Positions 1 through 7,284 of a stretch of DNA of 38,459 nt are shown in pieces. The first letter of the stretch is position 1. Every line of letters begins with the position of its first letter. The position numbers and the translations under genes were made by a program. The notes under the pieces were generated by a model. The model had not been told where the DNA came from and ran no database searches. It saw only the letters and a list, made by a program, of their open reading frames with translations. Source of the DNA: an uncultured Coriobacteriaceae bacterium (GTDB taxonomy: Bacteria; Actinomycetota; Coriobacteriia; Coriobacteriales; UMGS124). The stretch lies in NCBI GenBank assembly GCA_900539345.1, contig UQBS01000026.1:1-38459 (forward strand), written 5' to 3'.

Positions 1-249
1 CAGGGCCTCACGAACCTCGAGGCCTGCATCGCCTATCCCGACGAGGGGGGCTCGGTGGGCTTCCATGAGCGCATGGGCTACCGCATGGTGGGGCGCTTCG
101 AGGCGTGCGGCTACAAGCTGGGCGCCTGGCGCGACATGGTGTGGATGGAGAAGCACATTGCCCCGCATAGCGAAACGCCTGCACCCGTGGCATTGTTTCC
201 CCAGGTACAGGCGCAGGTTGAGCAAATGTTGAAAGAGCTTTCCCGCTAA
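1..249 (+). CDS. GNAT family N-acetyltransferase, C-terminal fragment
   Basis: The reading frame is open from the first base, so only the last 82 codons are present and the gene begins outside the window. The visible part has the end of the GNAT fold: a GSVGFHERMGY segment (the acetyl-CoA-proximal helix and following strand) and then GYKLGAWRDMVWMEKHI, the pattern seen in phosphinothricin/amino-acid N-acetyltransferases of the Pat/MnaT (YncA) type. Such enzymes acetylate small amino compounds with acetyl-CoA in the cytoplasm; the substrate cannot be told from the tail. The stop codon TAA lies 3 bases from the convergent stop of the LCP gene, leaving no room for a terminator between them. Confidence 0.8.
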   Translation, partial: QGLTNLEACIAYPDEGGSVGFHERMGYRMVGRFEACGYKLGAWRDMVWMEKHIAPHSETPAPVALFPQVQAQVEQMLKELSR

Positions 250-252
250 GCG

Positions 253-1818
253 CTACTTAACGTCGGCACCCACCGCGACCATGACGTCGGCACCCTCGGT
301 GAGCATCCATTCCTCACCGGCGTCGATGGCCGTAGCCCCCAGCAACGTGGCGACCTGCGAGGCGATGGAGGCCATCGAGTCGTACTCGTAGATGACCTGC
401 GTCGTGGAAAGCGAGAGCGTGGATGCGCCCGCGTTCCAAGCACTGAGACCCGCGTCGGTGAGGGTAGACACGACCTTGTCGATTGCCTCGGCGCTGCAAC
501 CGCAGCCGCGCACCGACACCGAGACACCGGCAAATGCGGGATTTCTTGCTGCTGTGGCCGCATTTGCGCTGGTCGTGGCGACATCGGCGCTGTTGATGTC
601 GTTGGTCACCGAGACGTAGTCGCTGTCCACCGGCGGTCTCTCGCCCGCATCGACCGCCGCCATGATCTCGTGCCAGCGCTCGTCGTCGTTGTACTCGTAC
701 CAGACGCCGTTCACGTACTCGGAGTCGGTGGGGTTCATCGTGGAGTACACGCCGTTGGCGGTGTCGATGCCGCGCATGGCAAGAGCCAGGTTGACAATCT
801 GGTCGAGCGTGAGGTCGGTCGTGACGTAATCCACCACGGTGTTGATGACGTTGACCATCTCCACAGGGGTGGCGCTCATGAGCTTCTTGAGGCAGGCGTC
901 AATGAAAAGGCGCTGGTTGGCGGCGCGGTAGCGGTCGCCGTCGCCGATGTTGTCGTAGGCGTGGCGCGAACGGGTAAAGAGCTCCGCCTTCGCGCCATCA
1001 AGCACCTGCAGGCCCGCATCGAGGTGACCTCCGTTGATGTGGCCCATGTACTCGGTGTCGTTGATCTCGTAAGGCACGTCGACTTCCACACCGCCGAGGG
1101 CGTCGGTCACAGCGACAAGGGCGTCGATGTTGACCTCGGCGTAGTGCGACACGGGAACCTCGGCGAAGTCGGAGATCTTCTCGATGACAGCCGAGGCACC
1201 GCCGCGGGCATAGTAGGAGTTAATCTTGCCATCGATCTCGGGGCAGTAGGTGTCACGGTGAATAGATACGAGCGTCACAATCTTCTTGCCCGGGTCGATA
1301 CGGGTCAGAATGATTGTGTCGGAACGGTAGTTGGACGGGTCGGAGCCATACTCCTCGTCGTCGTCGAGACGCTCCTCCATGGAGTCGACGCCCAGGAGCA
1401 GCATGTAGAAAGGCGAGGTGTCGGTCCAGTTGCTAACAAGCTCCTGGGCTGCAACCTGCTGGTCCTGGAGCACAGCCTTCGTCGTGTCGTCGACGCCCTC
1501 GTTGAGACGGCTGCCGATTGAGTTCACAAACGACGCGGCGGCGGCCACGCCGCCCACCACGAGCACGCCGGCTGCAACACCGGCGCCGATGAGCACGTTG
1601 CGGCGCGTGGTGGACTTGCTCTTGCCAGAGGTATAGCGCCCGTGAACGTTGTCACGGGAGTAGGCGGAAGCTCCCTGCGGGGCCGCCGCATACGAGGAAC
1701 GCGATGCCGGCTGACGACGGGCGCTGGGGCGCGCGGGGCCATCCTGGCTGGGAAATGTCCCTTGACCAGGGATGTTGCCCTGCATGGGGCCTCTGCGATC
1801 GTTGCCGTTGTGGGACAT
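253..1818 (-). CDS. LytR-CpsA-Psr (LCP) family cell-wall glycopolymer ligase
   Basis: 521 residues. The N-terminus is a long basic, Ser/Ala/Gln-rich cytoplasmic tail, followed by one membrane segment at about residues 73-100 (RRNVLIGAGVAAGVLVVGG). The extracellular LCP domain follows, with the family's conserved pieces: LLLGVDS, RSDTIILTRIDP, SIHRDTY, a GGVEVDVPYEIND stretch and an arginine-rich RSRHAYDNIGDGDRYRAANQR segment that in known LCP proteins binds the polyprenyl pyrophosphate. The last ~90 residues look like a LytR_C domain. LCP enzymes transfer teichoic-acid-like or capsular polymers from lipid carrier to peptidoglycan. The start is set by an AAGGAGG four bases before the ATG. The gene lies 27 bases after the glycerate kinase stop, so the two are probably co-transcribed. 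Which polymer is transferred cannot be seen. Confidence 0.92.
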   Translation of the reverse strand: MSHNGNDRRGPMQGNIPGQGTFPSQDGPARPSARRQPASRSSYAAAPQGASAYSRDNVHGRYTSGKSKSTTRRNVLIGAGVAAGVLVVGGVAAAASFVNSIGSRLNEGVDDTTKAVLQDQQVAAQELVSNWTDTSPFYMLLLGVDSMEERLDDDEEYGSDPSNYRSDTIILTRIDPGKKIVTLVSIHRDTYCPEIDGKINSYYARGGASAVIEKISDFAEVPVSHYAEVNIDALVAVTDALGGVEVDVPYEINDTEYMGHINGGHLDAGLQVLDGAKAELFTRSRHAYDNIGDGDRYRAANQRLFIDACLKKLMSATPVEMVNVINTVVDYVTTDLTLDQIVNLALAMRGIDTANGVYSTMNPTDSEYVNGVWYEYNDDERWHEIMAAVDAGERPPVDSDYVSVTNDINSADVATTSANAATAARNPAFAGVSVSVRGCGCSAEAIDKVVSTLTDAGLSAWNAGASTLSLSTTQVIYEYDSMASIASQVATLLGATAIDAGEEWMLTEGADVMVAVGADVK

Positions 1819-1845
1819 GGGTCCTCCTTGGAAATACAGCTCGTA

Positions 1846-3018
1846 CTATGAGTCTTCGCGAGCCGGCTCAATGACGCCCGGCAGGTCGGCGCCTTGTGCG
1901 ATAAGCTCGGCGACGCGGGTCACTGCTCGCGAAAGGCGCGAACGGGGATGCTGCGTCAGCTGGGACAGCGGGCGGTTGTTGGGGTTGAGCACGGCAAACG
2001 TGGTGACGCCCATGGACTTGCCCACTTCGGCGAGGGCCGGGTCCATCGACCCCACCACAGCAATGAGCGGAACGCCCGCAGTCTTGCAGCGACGTGCCAC
2101 GCCGCTCACAACCTTGCCGTGCAGGCTCTGCGTGTCGAAGCAGCCCTCGCCCGTCACCACATAGTCTACGCCCGCAAGGCGGGAGTCAAAATCAACGATA
2201 TCGAGCACGGCATCGATGGCCAGACAGGGCTGGGCCCCGAAGAAGGCCGCCATGCCCGCACCCATGCCGCCGCCGGCACCGCCACAGGGAACATCGAGCA
2301 TGTCGACACCCACGCAGCTCTTCACGACATCGGCCAGGTGGGCGAGGTTGCGGTCAAGGGCCTGGACCACCGTGGGCAACGCGCCCTTGTTGGGAGCGTA
2401 CGTGGCACTTGTGCCCATCGTGCCGCACAGAGGGTTCTCCACGGCGCAAAGCACCTGAATGTCCAGAGCTTTCACACGCGGGTCAAGGTCGGACACGTCC
2501 ACGGTCTGCACCGCGTCAAGCGTGGCGCCCACCGGTTCAAACGGCTCGACGTAGCGGTCGAAGAACTTGACGCCGCACGCATACGCAGCACCCACGCCAC
2601 CATCGGTGGTGGTAGAGCTGCCCAAACCCAGAATGACCTTAGAGCAGCCGCGCGAAGCCGCGTCGAGCAACAGTTCGCCCACGCCGTGCGTGGTGGTGCG
2701 ACCCGTGCTCACACCCTCTTGAATGAGCTTGATGCCGCACGCTGCGGACATCTCGATGACCGCCGTGCCATCGGGCAGAATCGCATAGGGCGCGTCGACC
2801 GTCATGCTGACGGGGCCGCTCACACGGGCATGCACGACCTCACCGGAACTATGCGCGAGCATCGCCTCCATCGTGCCGTCACCACCGTCGGAAAGCGCGA
2901 TACAACGCGTCTTCACATCGGGCAGCGTCGCTTTGATGGCGTCAGACATGACACGGCCCGCCTCAAGTGAGGTGAGTGTGCCTTTGAACGCATCGGAAGC
3001 GATAAGGAACCTCGACAT
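1846..3018 (-). CDS. glxK: Glycerate kinase (type II, GlxK/GarK family)
   Basis: 390 residues, the normal size for the family. It begins MSRFLIASDAFKGTLTS, the typical N-terminus of glycerate kinase; SDGGDGTMEAM, GLGSSTTTDGGVGAAYACG and the PCGGAGGGMGAG glycine-rich stretch are further family signatures, and DYVVTGEGCFDTQSLHGKV is the characteristic C-terminal motif. The enzyme phosphorylates D-glycerate with ATP, feeding it into glycolysis. The frame stays open for 108 codons upstream, but homology starts at this ATG, which has a GAGG upstream. The gene is divergent from murI and is followed at 27 bases by the LCP gene. Family members give 2- or 3-phosphoglycerate; the sequence alone does not settle which. 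Confidence 0.9.
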   Translation of the reverse strand: MSRFLIASDAFKGTLTSLEAGRVMSDAIKATLPDVKTRCIALSDGGDGTMEAMLAHSSGEVVHARVSGPVSMTVDAPYAILPDGTAVIEMSAACGIKLIQEGVSTGRTTTHGVGELLLDAASRGCSKVILGLGSSTTTDGGVGAAYACGVKFFDRYVEPFEPVGATLDAVQTVDVSDLDPRVKALDIQVLCAVENPLCGTMGTSATYAPNKGALPTVVQALDRNLAHLADVVKSCVGVDMLDVPCGGAGGGMGAGMAAFFGAQPCLAIDAVLDIVDFDSRLAGVDYVVTGEGCFDTQSLHGKVVSGVARRCKTAGVPLIAVVGSMDPALAEVGKSMGVTTFAVLNPNNRPLSQLTQHPRSRLSRAVTRVAELIAQGADLPGVIEPAREDS

Positions 3019-3162
3019 TGGTTTCACGCCCTCGTTGAACGCAGACAAACAGAATAGACAGGCACAGTATGATATGACCGCCCTGCACCCCATATATGTC
3101 TTACATGCAAAGCAACAGCCAATCTCCCAAGGACTTAAGGAGACCTCGGAGCCGTCCTGGGC

Positions 3163-3168
3163 TACAAT
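3163..3168 (+). promoter_or_regulatory. Putative -10 box of the murI promoter
   Basis: TACAAT lies 43 bases before the murI ribosome binding site. No good -35 hexamer is seen 16-18 bases upstream. If this is the promoter, transcription begins near 3175, which excludes in-frame ATG codons at 3074 and earlier as murI starts. Confidence 0.4.
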
Positions 3169-3223
3169 AAAACGCTGCAGTCGCCCGCCGTTACGCGCGG
3201 GCATCTCCTCAGAAAGGCGGTGC

Positions 3224-4153
3224 ATCACGGACTCCCTGCACATCGCGGCTGGTCGCAGCCACATAGGCGGCACAGCCAAAGACGCCCCTATCGGCATCTT
3301 CGACTCGGGTATGGGCGGTCTCACCGTCGCGCGCGCCATCAAGACGCTGCTGCCTCACGAGTCCATCCTCTACGTGGGCGACACAAAACGCTGCCCTTAC
3401 GGCGTGCGCCCGGCCAAGGAGATCCGCTCCTTCGTGCGCCAGATCGGCGCCTGGCTCACTGCCCAAAACGTGAAGCTCATGGTCATCGCCTGCAACACGG
3501 CCACCGCCGCGGCCCTGCCCCTGGCGCAGCGCACGTTCGGGGTGCCTGTGATCGGCGTCATCGGACCTGGGGCCCGAGCGGCCATCCAGGCCAGCGTCAC
3601 CGGGCAAATCGGCGTCATCGCCACGCCCCTTACCATTGAAAGCGACGCTTACGCACGCGCCATCCACCAACTCGACGCCGGCGTCAACGTGTACTCGCTG
3701 GCAACCCCCAGCTTCGTGCCCCTCGTGGAGAAGGAGCTCGCCACGGGGTACCACCTACACCAAGACTGGCTGGAAGACCGCGACGTCTTTCTCACGCCTG
3801 ACGCCCTGGACACCGTGCGCGCGGGACTGGATCCGCTTCTGCGCTCCGACATCGACACCCTCGTGCTGGGCTGCACGCACTTCCCGTTGCTGGCACCCGC
3901 CATCCACGAGGCATTCGGCCGCGACCTCAACATCGTGAGCTCCGCTGAGGAAACGGCGCGCGAGGTGGCCGAGACCCTGGCCAGGCGCAACCAGCTCGTA
4001 GGGCCCGAGGCCACCGTACGCCATCGCTTCGCCACCACGAGCGACGACATCACCGCGTTTGCCGCGGCAGGCAAGTTCATCTTCGGCGGCGGCCTGACAA
4101 GCATCGAGCACATCGACATCTCCGAGCTCGAAGAGCTCGTGCACGAACCGTAA
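3224..4153 (+). CDS. murI: Glutamate racemase MurI (start codon unresolved)
   Basis: Glutamate racemase makes D-glutamate for peptidoglycan precursors in the cytoplasm. The core is unmistakable: PIGIFDSGMGGLTVARA near the N-terminus, YVGDTKRCPYG, the first catalytic cysteine in ACNTATAAALP and the second in LGCTHFPLL. The C-terminal part is complete. The N-terminus is odd. A good ribosome binding site (AGAAAGG at 3211-3217) is followed at ideal distance by GTG at 3220, but that GTG is in another frame; in the MurI frame there is no ATG, GTG or TTG between the putative promoter at 3163 and the conserved core. The coordinate given is only the first codon in frame after that GTG (an ATC). Either a non-canonical start (for example CTG at 3236) is used, or a one-base indel is present between 3222 and about 3285. 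The next gene is rph, 74 bases on. Confidence 0.85.
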   Translation: MTDSLHIAAGRSHIGGTAKDAPIGIFDSGMGGLTVARAIKTLLPHESILYVGDTKRCPYGVRPAKEIRSFVRQIGAWLTAQNVKLMVIACNTATAAALPLAQRTFGVPVIGVIGPGARAAIQASVTGQIGVIATPLTIESDAYARAIHQLDAGVNVYSLATPSFVPLVEKELATGYHLHQDWLEDRDVFLTPDALDTVRAGLDPLLRSDIDTLVLGCTHFPLLAPAIHEAFGRDLNIVSSAEETAREVAETLARRNQLVGPEATVRHRFATTSDDITAFAAAGKFIFGGGLTSIEHIDISELEELVHEP

Positions 4154-4227
4154 AGGGAACCGCCCGCACCCTCGTCGGAGCCAATCCCCACACCCATTGC
4201 TCTCGCAAAGAAAGGAACGCAAGACAG

Positions 4228-4992
4228 ATGCCCGTTATGTTCAAGGATCCCACGCCCGCCGCCCCCGCCGAGCGCAGCTACGGCCGCCCCGACGGCGGCA
4301 TCCGCCCCGTCACCCTCACGCGCGCCGTGATGCCCCACGCATCGGGCTCCTGCCAGGTGGAGTTCGGCGCCACGAAGCTCATTTGCTGCGCCACCATAGA
4401 GGAGGGCGTGCCCAAGTGGCGCAGGGATGCCCATGCGGGCTGGGTGAGCGCCGAGTACGCAATGCTCCCCTGCTCCACCACCACGCGTTCGCGTCGTGAG
4501 ACCTCCGCACGCAAGGGCCGCTCCATGGAGATCGAGCGTCTCATCGGTCGCAGCCTGCGCACCGTGTGCGACATGAAAGCCCTGGGCGAATACACCGTAA
4601 CCGTGGACTGCGACGTCATCAACGCCGACGGCGGCACGCGCACTGCGGCCGTGACCGGCGCCTGGGTGGCTCTCTACGACGCCTTCACCGCCATGGTGGA
4701 CGCCAAGAAGATCTCGCGCATCCCGCTGATTGACCAGGTCGTGGCCCTGTCGGTGGGCATGGTGGGGGGACGCCTCCTTCTCGACCTCGACTACTCCGAG
4801 GACTCCCAGGCCGAGATCGACATGAACCTGGCCTACACCGGCCGCCACGAGTTCATCGAGATTCAGGGCACCGGCGAGCGCACCCCCTTCAGCCGTGAGC
4901 GCCTCAACGCCATGCTCGACTTGGCCGAACCCGGCCTGCAGGAGCTGCTGCGCATCCAGGCCGAGTGTGTGGGCTGGAAGAAGCTGGCATAG
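4228..4992 (+). CDS. rph: Ribonuclease PH
   Basis: 254 residues, close to the usual 240-255. RNase PH is a phosphate-dependent 3'-5' exonuclease that trims the 3' ends of tRNA precursors as a hexameric ring. Family motifs are visible in order: YGRPDGGIRPV at the N-terminus, SGSCQVEFGATKLICCATIEEGVPKW, the RGRSMEIERLIGRSLRTV-like stretch (here KGRSMEIERLIGRSLRTV), GGTRTAAVTGAWVALYDA and DLDYSEDSQAEIDMNLAYTG. The ATG follows an AAAGGAA about 14 bases upstream. It sits downstream of murI in the same orientation, a pairing common in Gram-positive and actinobacterial genomes; the rdgB gene that often follows rph is absent. The gene converges on ssrA, and the terminator between them is at 5056-5083. 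Confidence 0.96.
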   Translation: MPVMFKDPTPAAPAERSYGRPDGGIRPVTLTRAVMPHASGSCQVEFGATKLICCATIEEGVPKWRRDAHAGWVSAEYAMLPCSTTTRSRRETSARKGRSMEIERLIGRSLRTVCDMKALGEYTVTVDCDVINADGGTRTAAVTGAWVALYDAFTAMVDAKKISRIPLIDQVVALSVGMVGGRLLLDLDYSEDSQAEIDMNLAYTGRHEFIEIQGTGERTPFSRERLNAMLDLAEPGLQELLRIQAECVGWKKLA

Positions 4993-5049
4993 GCCTGACT
5001 GGTTAAAATACGGCCTGAACAGGGTTTTGTGCAGTTTTGTGCCATAGAC

Positions 5050-5085
5050 AAAAAAGGAGGGCGTCCCGCACGGGGCGCCCTCCTT
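5050..5085 (-). terminator. Rho-independent terminator of ssrA (also downstream of rph)
   Basis: An 8-bp perfect stem, GGAGGGCG at 5056-5063 with CGCCCTCC at 5076-5083, plus an inner CCC/GGG helix, ends the minus-strand transcript 12 bases after the tmRNA 3' end. The six A residues at 5050-5055 become a U-tract on the minus strand. On the plus strand the U-run is weak, though the hairpin may still help stop rph transcripts. Confidence 0.85.
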
Positions 5086-5096
5086 GCTATAGACGA

Positions 5097-5451
5097 TGGT
5101 GGAGGCGCGGAGAATCGAACTCCGGTCCATGGCCAAACCCTGGGCGGTATCTCCAAGCTCAGATTCCGTTTAAGTCTCGACTCGCAACCGCACGGCGTCA
5201 GACAGCCTTGAGTCCAGTCCGTTCGGTCTTAGCGTGGGCTATACAGACTACGATCCCACGAGCAATCCCCTAGAATGGCGTCGCACCGGAGTCGGGGATA
5301 AACCCCGGGTTAACGTCGCTGACTAATTAAGCAGCGAGGGCGTAGCTAGAACGATTGTCATTTATTTTGACAAGTACCCCTGTTTTGCGAGGTGAGGAGA
5401 CCTCGGCTTGCTGCCCCCCTCAGAATGACCATGTCGAAACCAGTCGCCCCC
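5097..5451 (-). ncRNA. ssrA: tmRNA (transfer-messenger RNA)
   Basis: 355 nt. The 5' end, GGGGGCGACTGGTTTCGACA, pairs through its first seven bases with CGCCTCC next to the encoded CCA at the 3' end. The T-arm reads GGAGTTCGATTCTCC, as in tRNA-like tmRNA 3' domains. The tag reading frame ends in codons for YALAA followed by TAA and a further in-frame-shifted TTAG. Reading back from the stop gives DNRSSYALAA if GAC, just after AAAATAAAT, is the resume codon; NDNRSSYALAA cannot be excluded. tmRNA rescues stalled ribosomes with SmpB, whose gene lies 1.3 kb upstream in the same orientation. It was found by eye from the ends and tag, so the boundaries should be right to within a base or two. Confidence 0.95.
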
Positions 5452-5585
5452 ATGTGCGAGGTGCGAAGCGTTCCACCTTGTCAGAGTACCGCGCGAAGCT
5501 TGAGACCCGCGCATCGCATGGGCATACGGCCTCATGTGGAAAGGAGATACTACCCCCGAAGGTGCTCGCTGTCAATCGCAAGGCG

Positions 5586-5613
5586 TTGACGCACACCACA
5601 TGTGGGGTACACT
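5586..5613 (+). promoter_or_regulatory. Promoter of the patatin-like gene
   Basis: TTGACG at 5586-5591 and TACACT at 5608-5613, spaced 16 bases, match the sigma-70/HrdB-type consensus well. Transcription from here would give a leader of about 28 nt to the ATG at 5649. The 5452-5585 stretch shows no gene; it must also hold the minus-strand ssrA promoter, which I could not assign. Confidence 0.6.
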
Positions 5614-5648
5614 GCATGGCAGACTTACACTGCCAACAAGGAGGCACC

Positions 5649-6506
5649 ATGAGAAACGACATTGCGCTCGTACTTGAAGGCGGCGGCTTCCGCGGCATCT
5701 TTACCGCCGGCGTGCTCGACATCTTCATGGAGCGCGGCCTTGCGGGCTTCTCCACGGCATGGGGCGTGTCTGCCGGCGCCCTCATGGCCACAAACTACCT
5801 CGCAGGTCAGCTCGGCCGTAGCTGCCGCATCAACCTGGCCTTCCGCGACGACAAGCGCTATATGAGCGCCTACCAGCTCGCCAAGACCGGCAATATCGTG
5901 GGTACCACGTTTCTTTACAACGAGGTGCAAAACGACCTCGACCCCTTTGACTACGAGACCTTCAACGCCAGCCCCACGCGCCTCTATGCTGTGGTGAGCG
6001 ACGTCACGTTCGGCCAGCCCGACTACATCGAGATTACCAGCCTGCCCGAGAAGCTCGACTACGTGCGCGCCTCGGCAAGCCTGCCCGTGGTGTCGCGCAT
6101 GGTCGACATCGACGGGCGGCTTCTGCTCGACGGCGGCACAACCGACTCGGTGCCGCTCAAGCGCGCGCTCGCCGAGCCCGGCAATGGCAAGGCAGTTGTG
6201 GTGCTCACGCAGGAACGCCCCTACAGGAAGCAGTCGGTGCCCCTGCTGCCTGCCGCCAAGAAGCTCTACGGTGACTTCCCCTACTATCTGGAGGCCATCA
6301 AGACAAGGCCCGAGCGCTACAACGCCCAGCGCGAGTACATTTGGGAGCAAGAAGAGGCCGGCAACGCTTTCGTACTCGCCCCGGCACGTCCCGTGTCGGT
6401 GGCGAACATGGAGCACGACGGCGCAAAGCTCCTCGACCTTTACCTCCAAGGCCGCTCCGCCGCCATCGAGCGCTGGGACGAGCTGGAGAAATTCCTCGCC
6501 GACTAA
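5649..6506 (+). CDS. Patatin-like phospholipase family protein
   Basis: 285 residues. The patatin catalytic elements are all there: the oxyanion-hole loop GGGFRG at residues 11-16, the nucleophile elbow GVSAG at 39-43 (Ser41) and the DGG motif with the catalytic Asp161. There is no signal peptide. The overall layout resembles the bacterial YjjU-type patatins, cytoplasmic serine acyl hydrolases thought to act on phospholipids or acyl esters. The ATG is chosen because it sits right after AAGGAGGCACC and the homology starts there, although the frame runs open another 98 codons upstream. It is a single-gene unit: promoter at 5586-5613 and terminator at 6506-6533. The physiological substrate is unknown. 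Confidence 0.9.
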   Translation: MRNDIALVLEGGGFRGIFTAGVLDIFMERGLAGFSTAWGVSAGALMATNYLAGQLGRSCRINLAFRDDKRYMSAYQLAKTGNIVGTTFLYNEVQNDLDPFDYETFNASPTRLYAVVSDVTFGQPDYIEITSLPEKLDYVRASASLPVVSRMVDIDGRLLLDGGTTDSVPLKRALAEPGNGKAVVVLTQERPYRKQSVPLLPAAKKLYGDFPYYLEAIKTRPERYNAQREYIWEQEEAGNAFVLAPARPVSVANMEHDGAKLLDLYLQGRSAAIERWDELEKFLAD

Positions 6507-6533
6507 AAAAGGGCCCGTACGGGCCCTTTTTCT
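6506..6533. terminator. Rho-independent terminator after the patatin-like gene
   Basis: GGGCCCG-TA-CGGGCCC at 6511-6526, flanked by six A residues on the left and six pyrimidine-rich bases (TTTTTC) on the right. The hairpin is symmetrical and could act on both strands. Confidence 0.85.
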
Positions 6534-6573
6534 TGCACTATGGAAGAGTCAAAGAGGTCCCCGCTGCCCTTAG

Positions 6574-6725
6574 ACGCGCTGAGACATGTCGGCCGCAAGG
6601 CGCTTTGGCCCGTAGCCCAGCCACCACGGCCCAAGCGGTTTAAACGTCCACTCGATTCGTCCAGGCAAGGGCCCAAGCCACTTCAAACGCGCTGAGGTGC
6701 GACAGCTGCAAGGCGCTTTGGCCCG
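6574..6725. repeat. Pair of ~39-bp imperfect direct repeats between patatin gene and smpB
   Basis: Copy 1 is at 6574-6612 and copy 2 at 6687-6725. Both begin ACGCGCTGAG and end CAAGGCGCTTTGGCCCG, and I count about 32 of 39 bases identical, with the differences clustered in the middle. Shorter related words (GGCCCAAGC, TTTAAACG/TTCAAACG) recur between them. The stretch 6534-6780 holds no convincing gene; a 62-codon minus-strand frame through it has no ribosome binding site or recognisable features. Confidence 0.7.
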
Positions 6726-6780
6726 ACGTGTACTGATGGTACACGAGGGCCAAAGCAACGCCGCAGATGGCGTGCCTCAG

Positions 6781-7275
6781 TTAGCGTCCTCTCTCTTTCA
6801 AAGCGCGTTGAATCTCCCTATCCATGTCTCGCTTGGCCATGTCGGCTCGTTTGTCATACATCTTCTTGCCGCGGGCCAGTCCGATCTGGATTTTCACACG
6901 GTTGTTCTCGTCGAAGTACATGCGCGTGGCGACAAGCGCGCAACCTTGCTGCTGTACCTTGGAGGCCAGATAGTGAATCTCCTTCTTGTGCAACAGCAGC
7001 TTGCGCTTGCGGTCGGGGTCGCCGTTGAAGATGCTGCCGTTGGAGAAGGGCAGGATGTGCACGCCGTGGAGCCACGCCTCGCCGCCCCTGATGAGCACGA
7101 AGGCGTCGGTGATTTGACAGTTGCGCTCGCGCAGGCTGCGCACCTCGGTGCCCGTGAGCACCAGGCCCGCCTCAAACGTCTCGTCGATGAAGTACTCGTG
7201 CGCCGCGGTGCGGTTCTTTGCAATCTCCTTGGGCTCGCGGCGCTTGCCCTGTTGGAATGACGACTTGGGCTGCAT
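6781..7275 (-). CDS. smpB: SsrA-binding protein SmpB
   Basis: 164 residues, the family's usual size. SmpB binds the tRNA-like domain of tmRNA and brings it, with EF-Tu, to stalled ribosomes. Visible signatures are IAKNRTAAHEYFIDETFEAGLVLTGTEVRSLR at the N-terminus of the OB-fold, ITDAFVLIRGGEAWLHGVHILPF, the RKRKLLLHKKEI segment, and the basic C-terminal tail beginning GLARGKKMYDKR, which in the ribosome fills the empty mRNA channel. It starts 10 bases after the TPR-protein gene stop, so it is the last gene of the ftsE-ftsX-rnr-TPR-smpB run. Its RNA partner, ssrA, is 1.3 kb downstream with the patatin gene between them. No strong terminator directly follows the gene. Confidence 0.97.
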   Translation of the reverse strand: MQPKSSFQQGKRREPKEIAKNRTAAHEYFIDETFEAGLVLTGTEVRSLRERNCQITDAFVLIRGGEAWLHGVHILPFSNGSIFNGDPDRKRKLLLHKKEIHYLASKVQQQGCALVATRMYFDENNRVKIQIGLARGKKMYDKRADMAKRDMDREIQRALKERGR

Positions 7276-7284
7276 GGGACCCCC

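Noticed and set aside
2804..3223. Long N-terminal extension of MurI from ATG at 2804 or 3074
   Set aside because: It would overlap the divergent glycerate kinase gene (2804) or lie upstream of the likely promoter (3074), with no ribosome site and no homology.
4996..5035. A second extended -10-like element (CTGGTTAAAATACGG) after rph
   Set aside because: It resembles the element at 33418 but the TG is one base out of place and there is no plus-strand gene downstream before the terminator.
6570..6758. 62-codon minus-strand frame in the patatin-smpB gap
   Set aside because: It runs through both repeat copies in different frames, lacks a ribosome site and shows no protein-like pattern.
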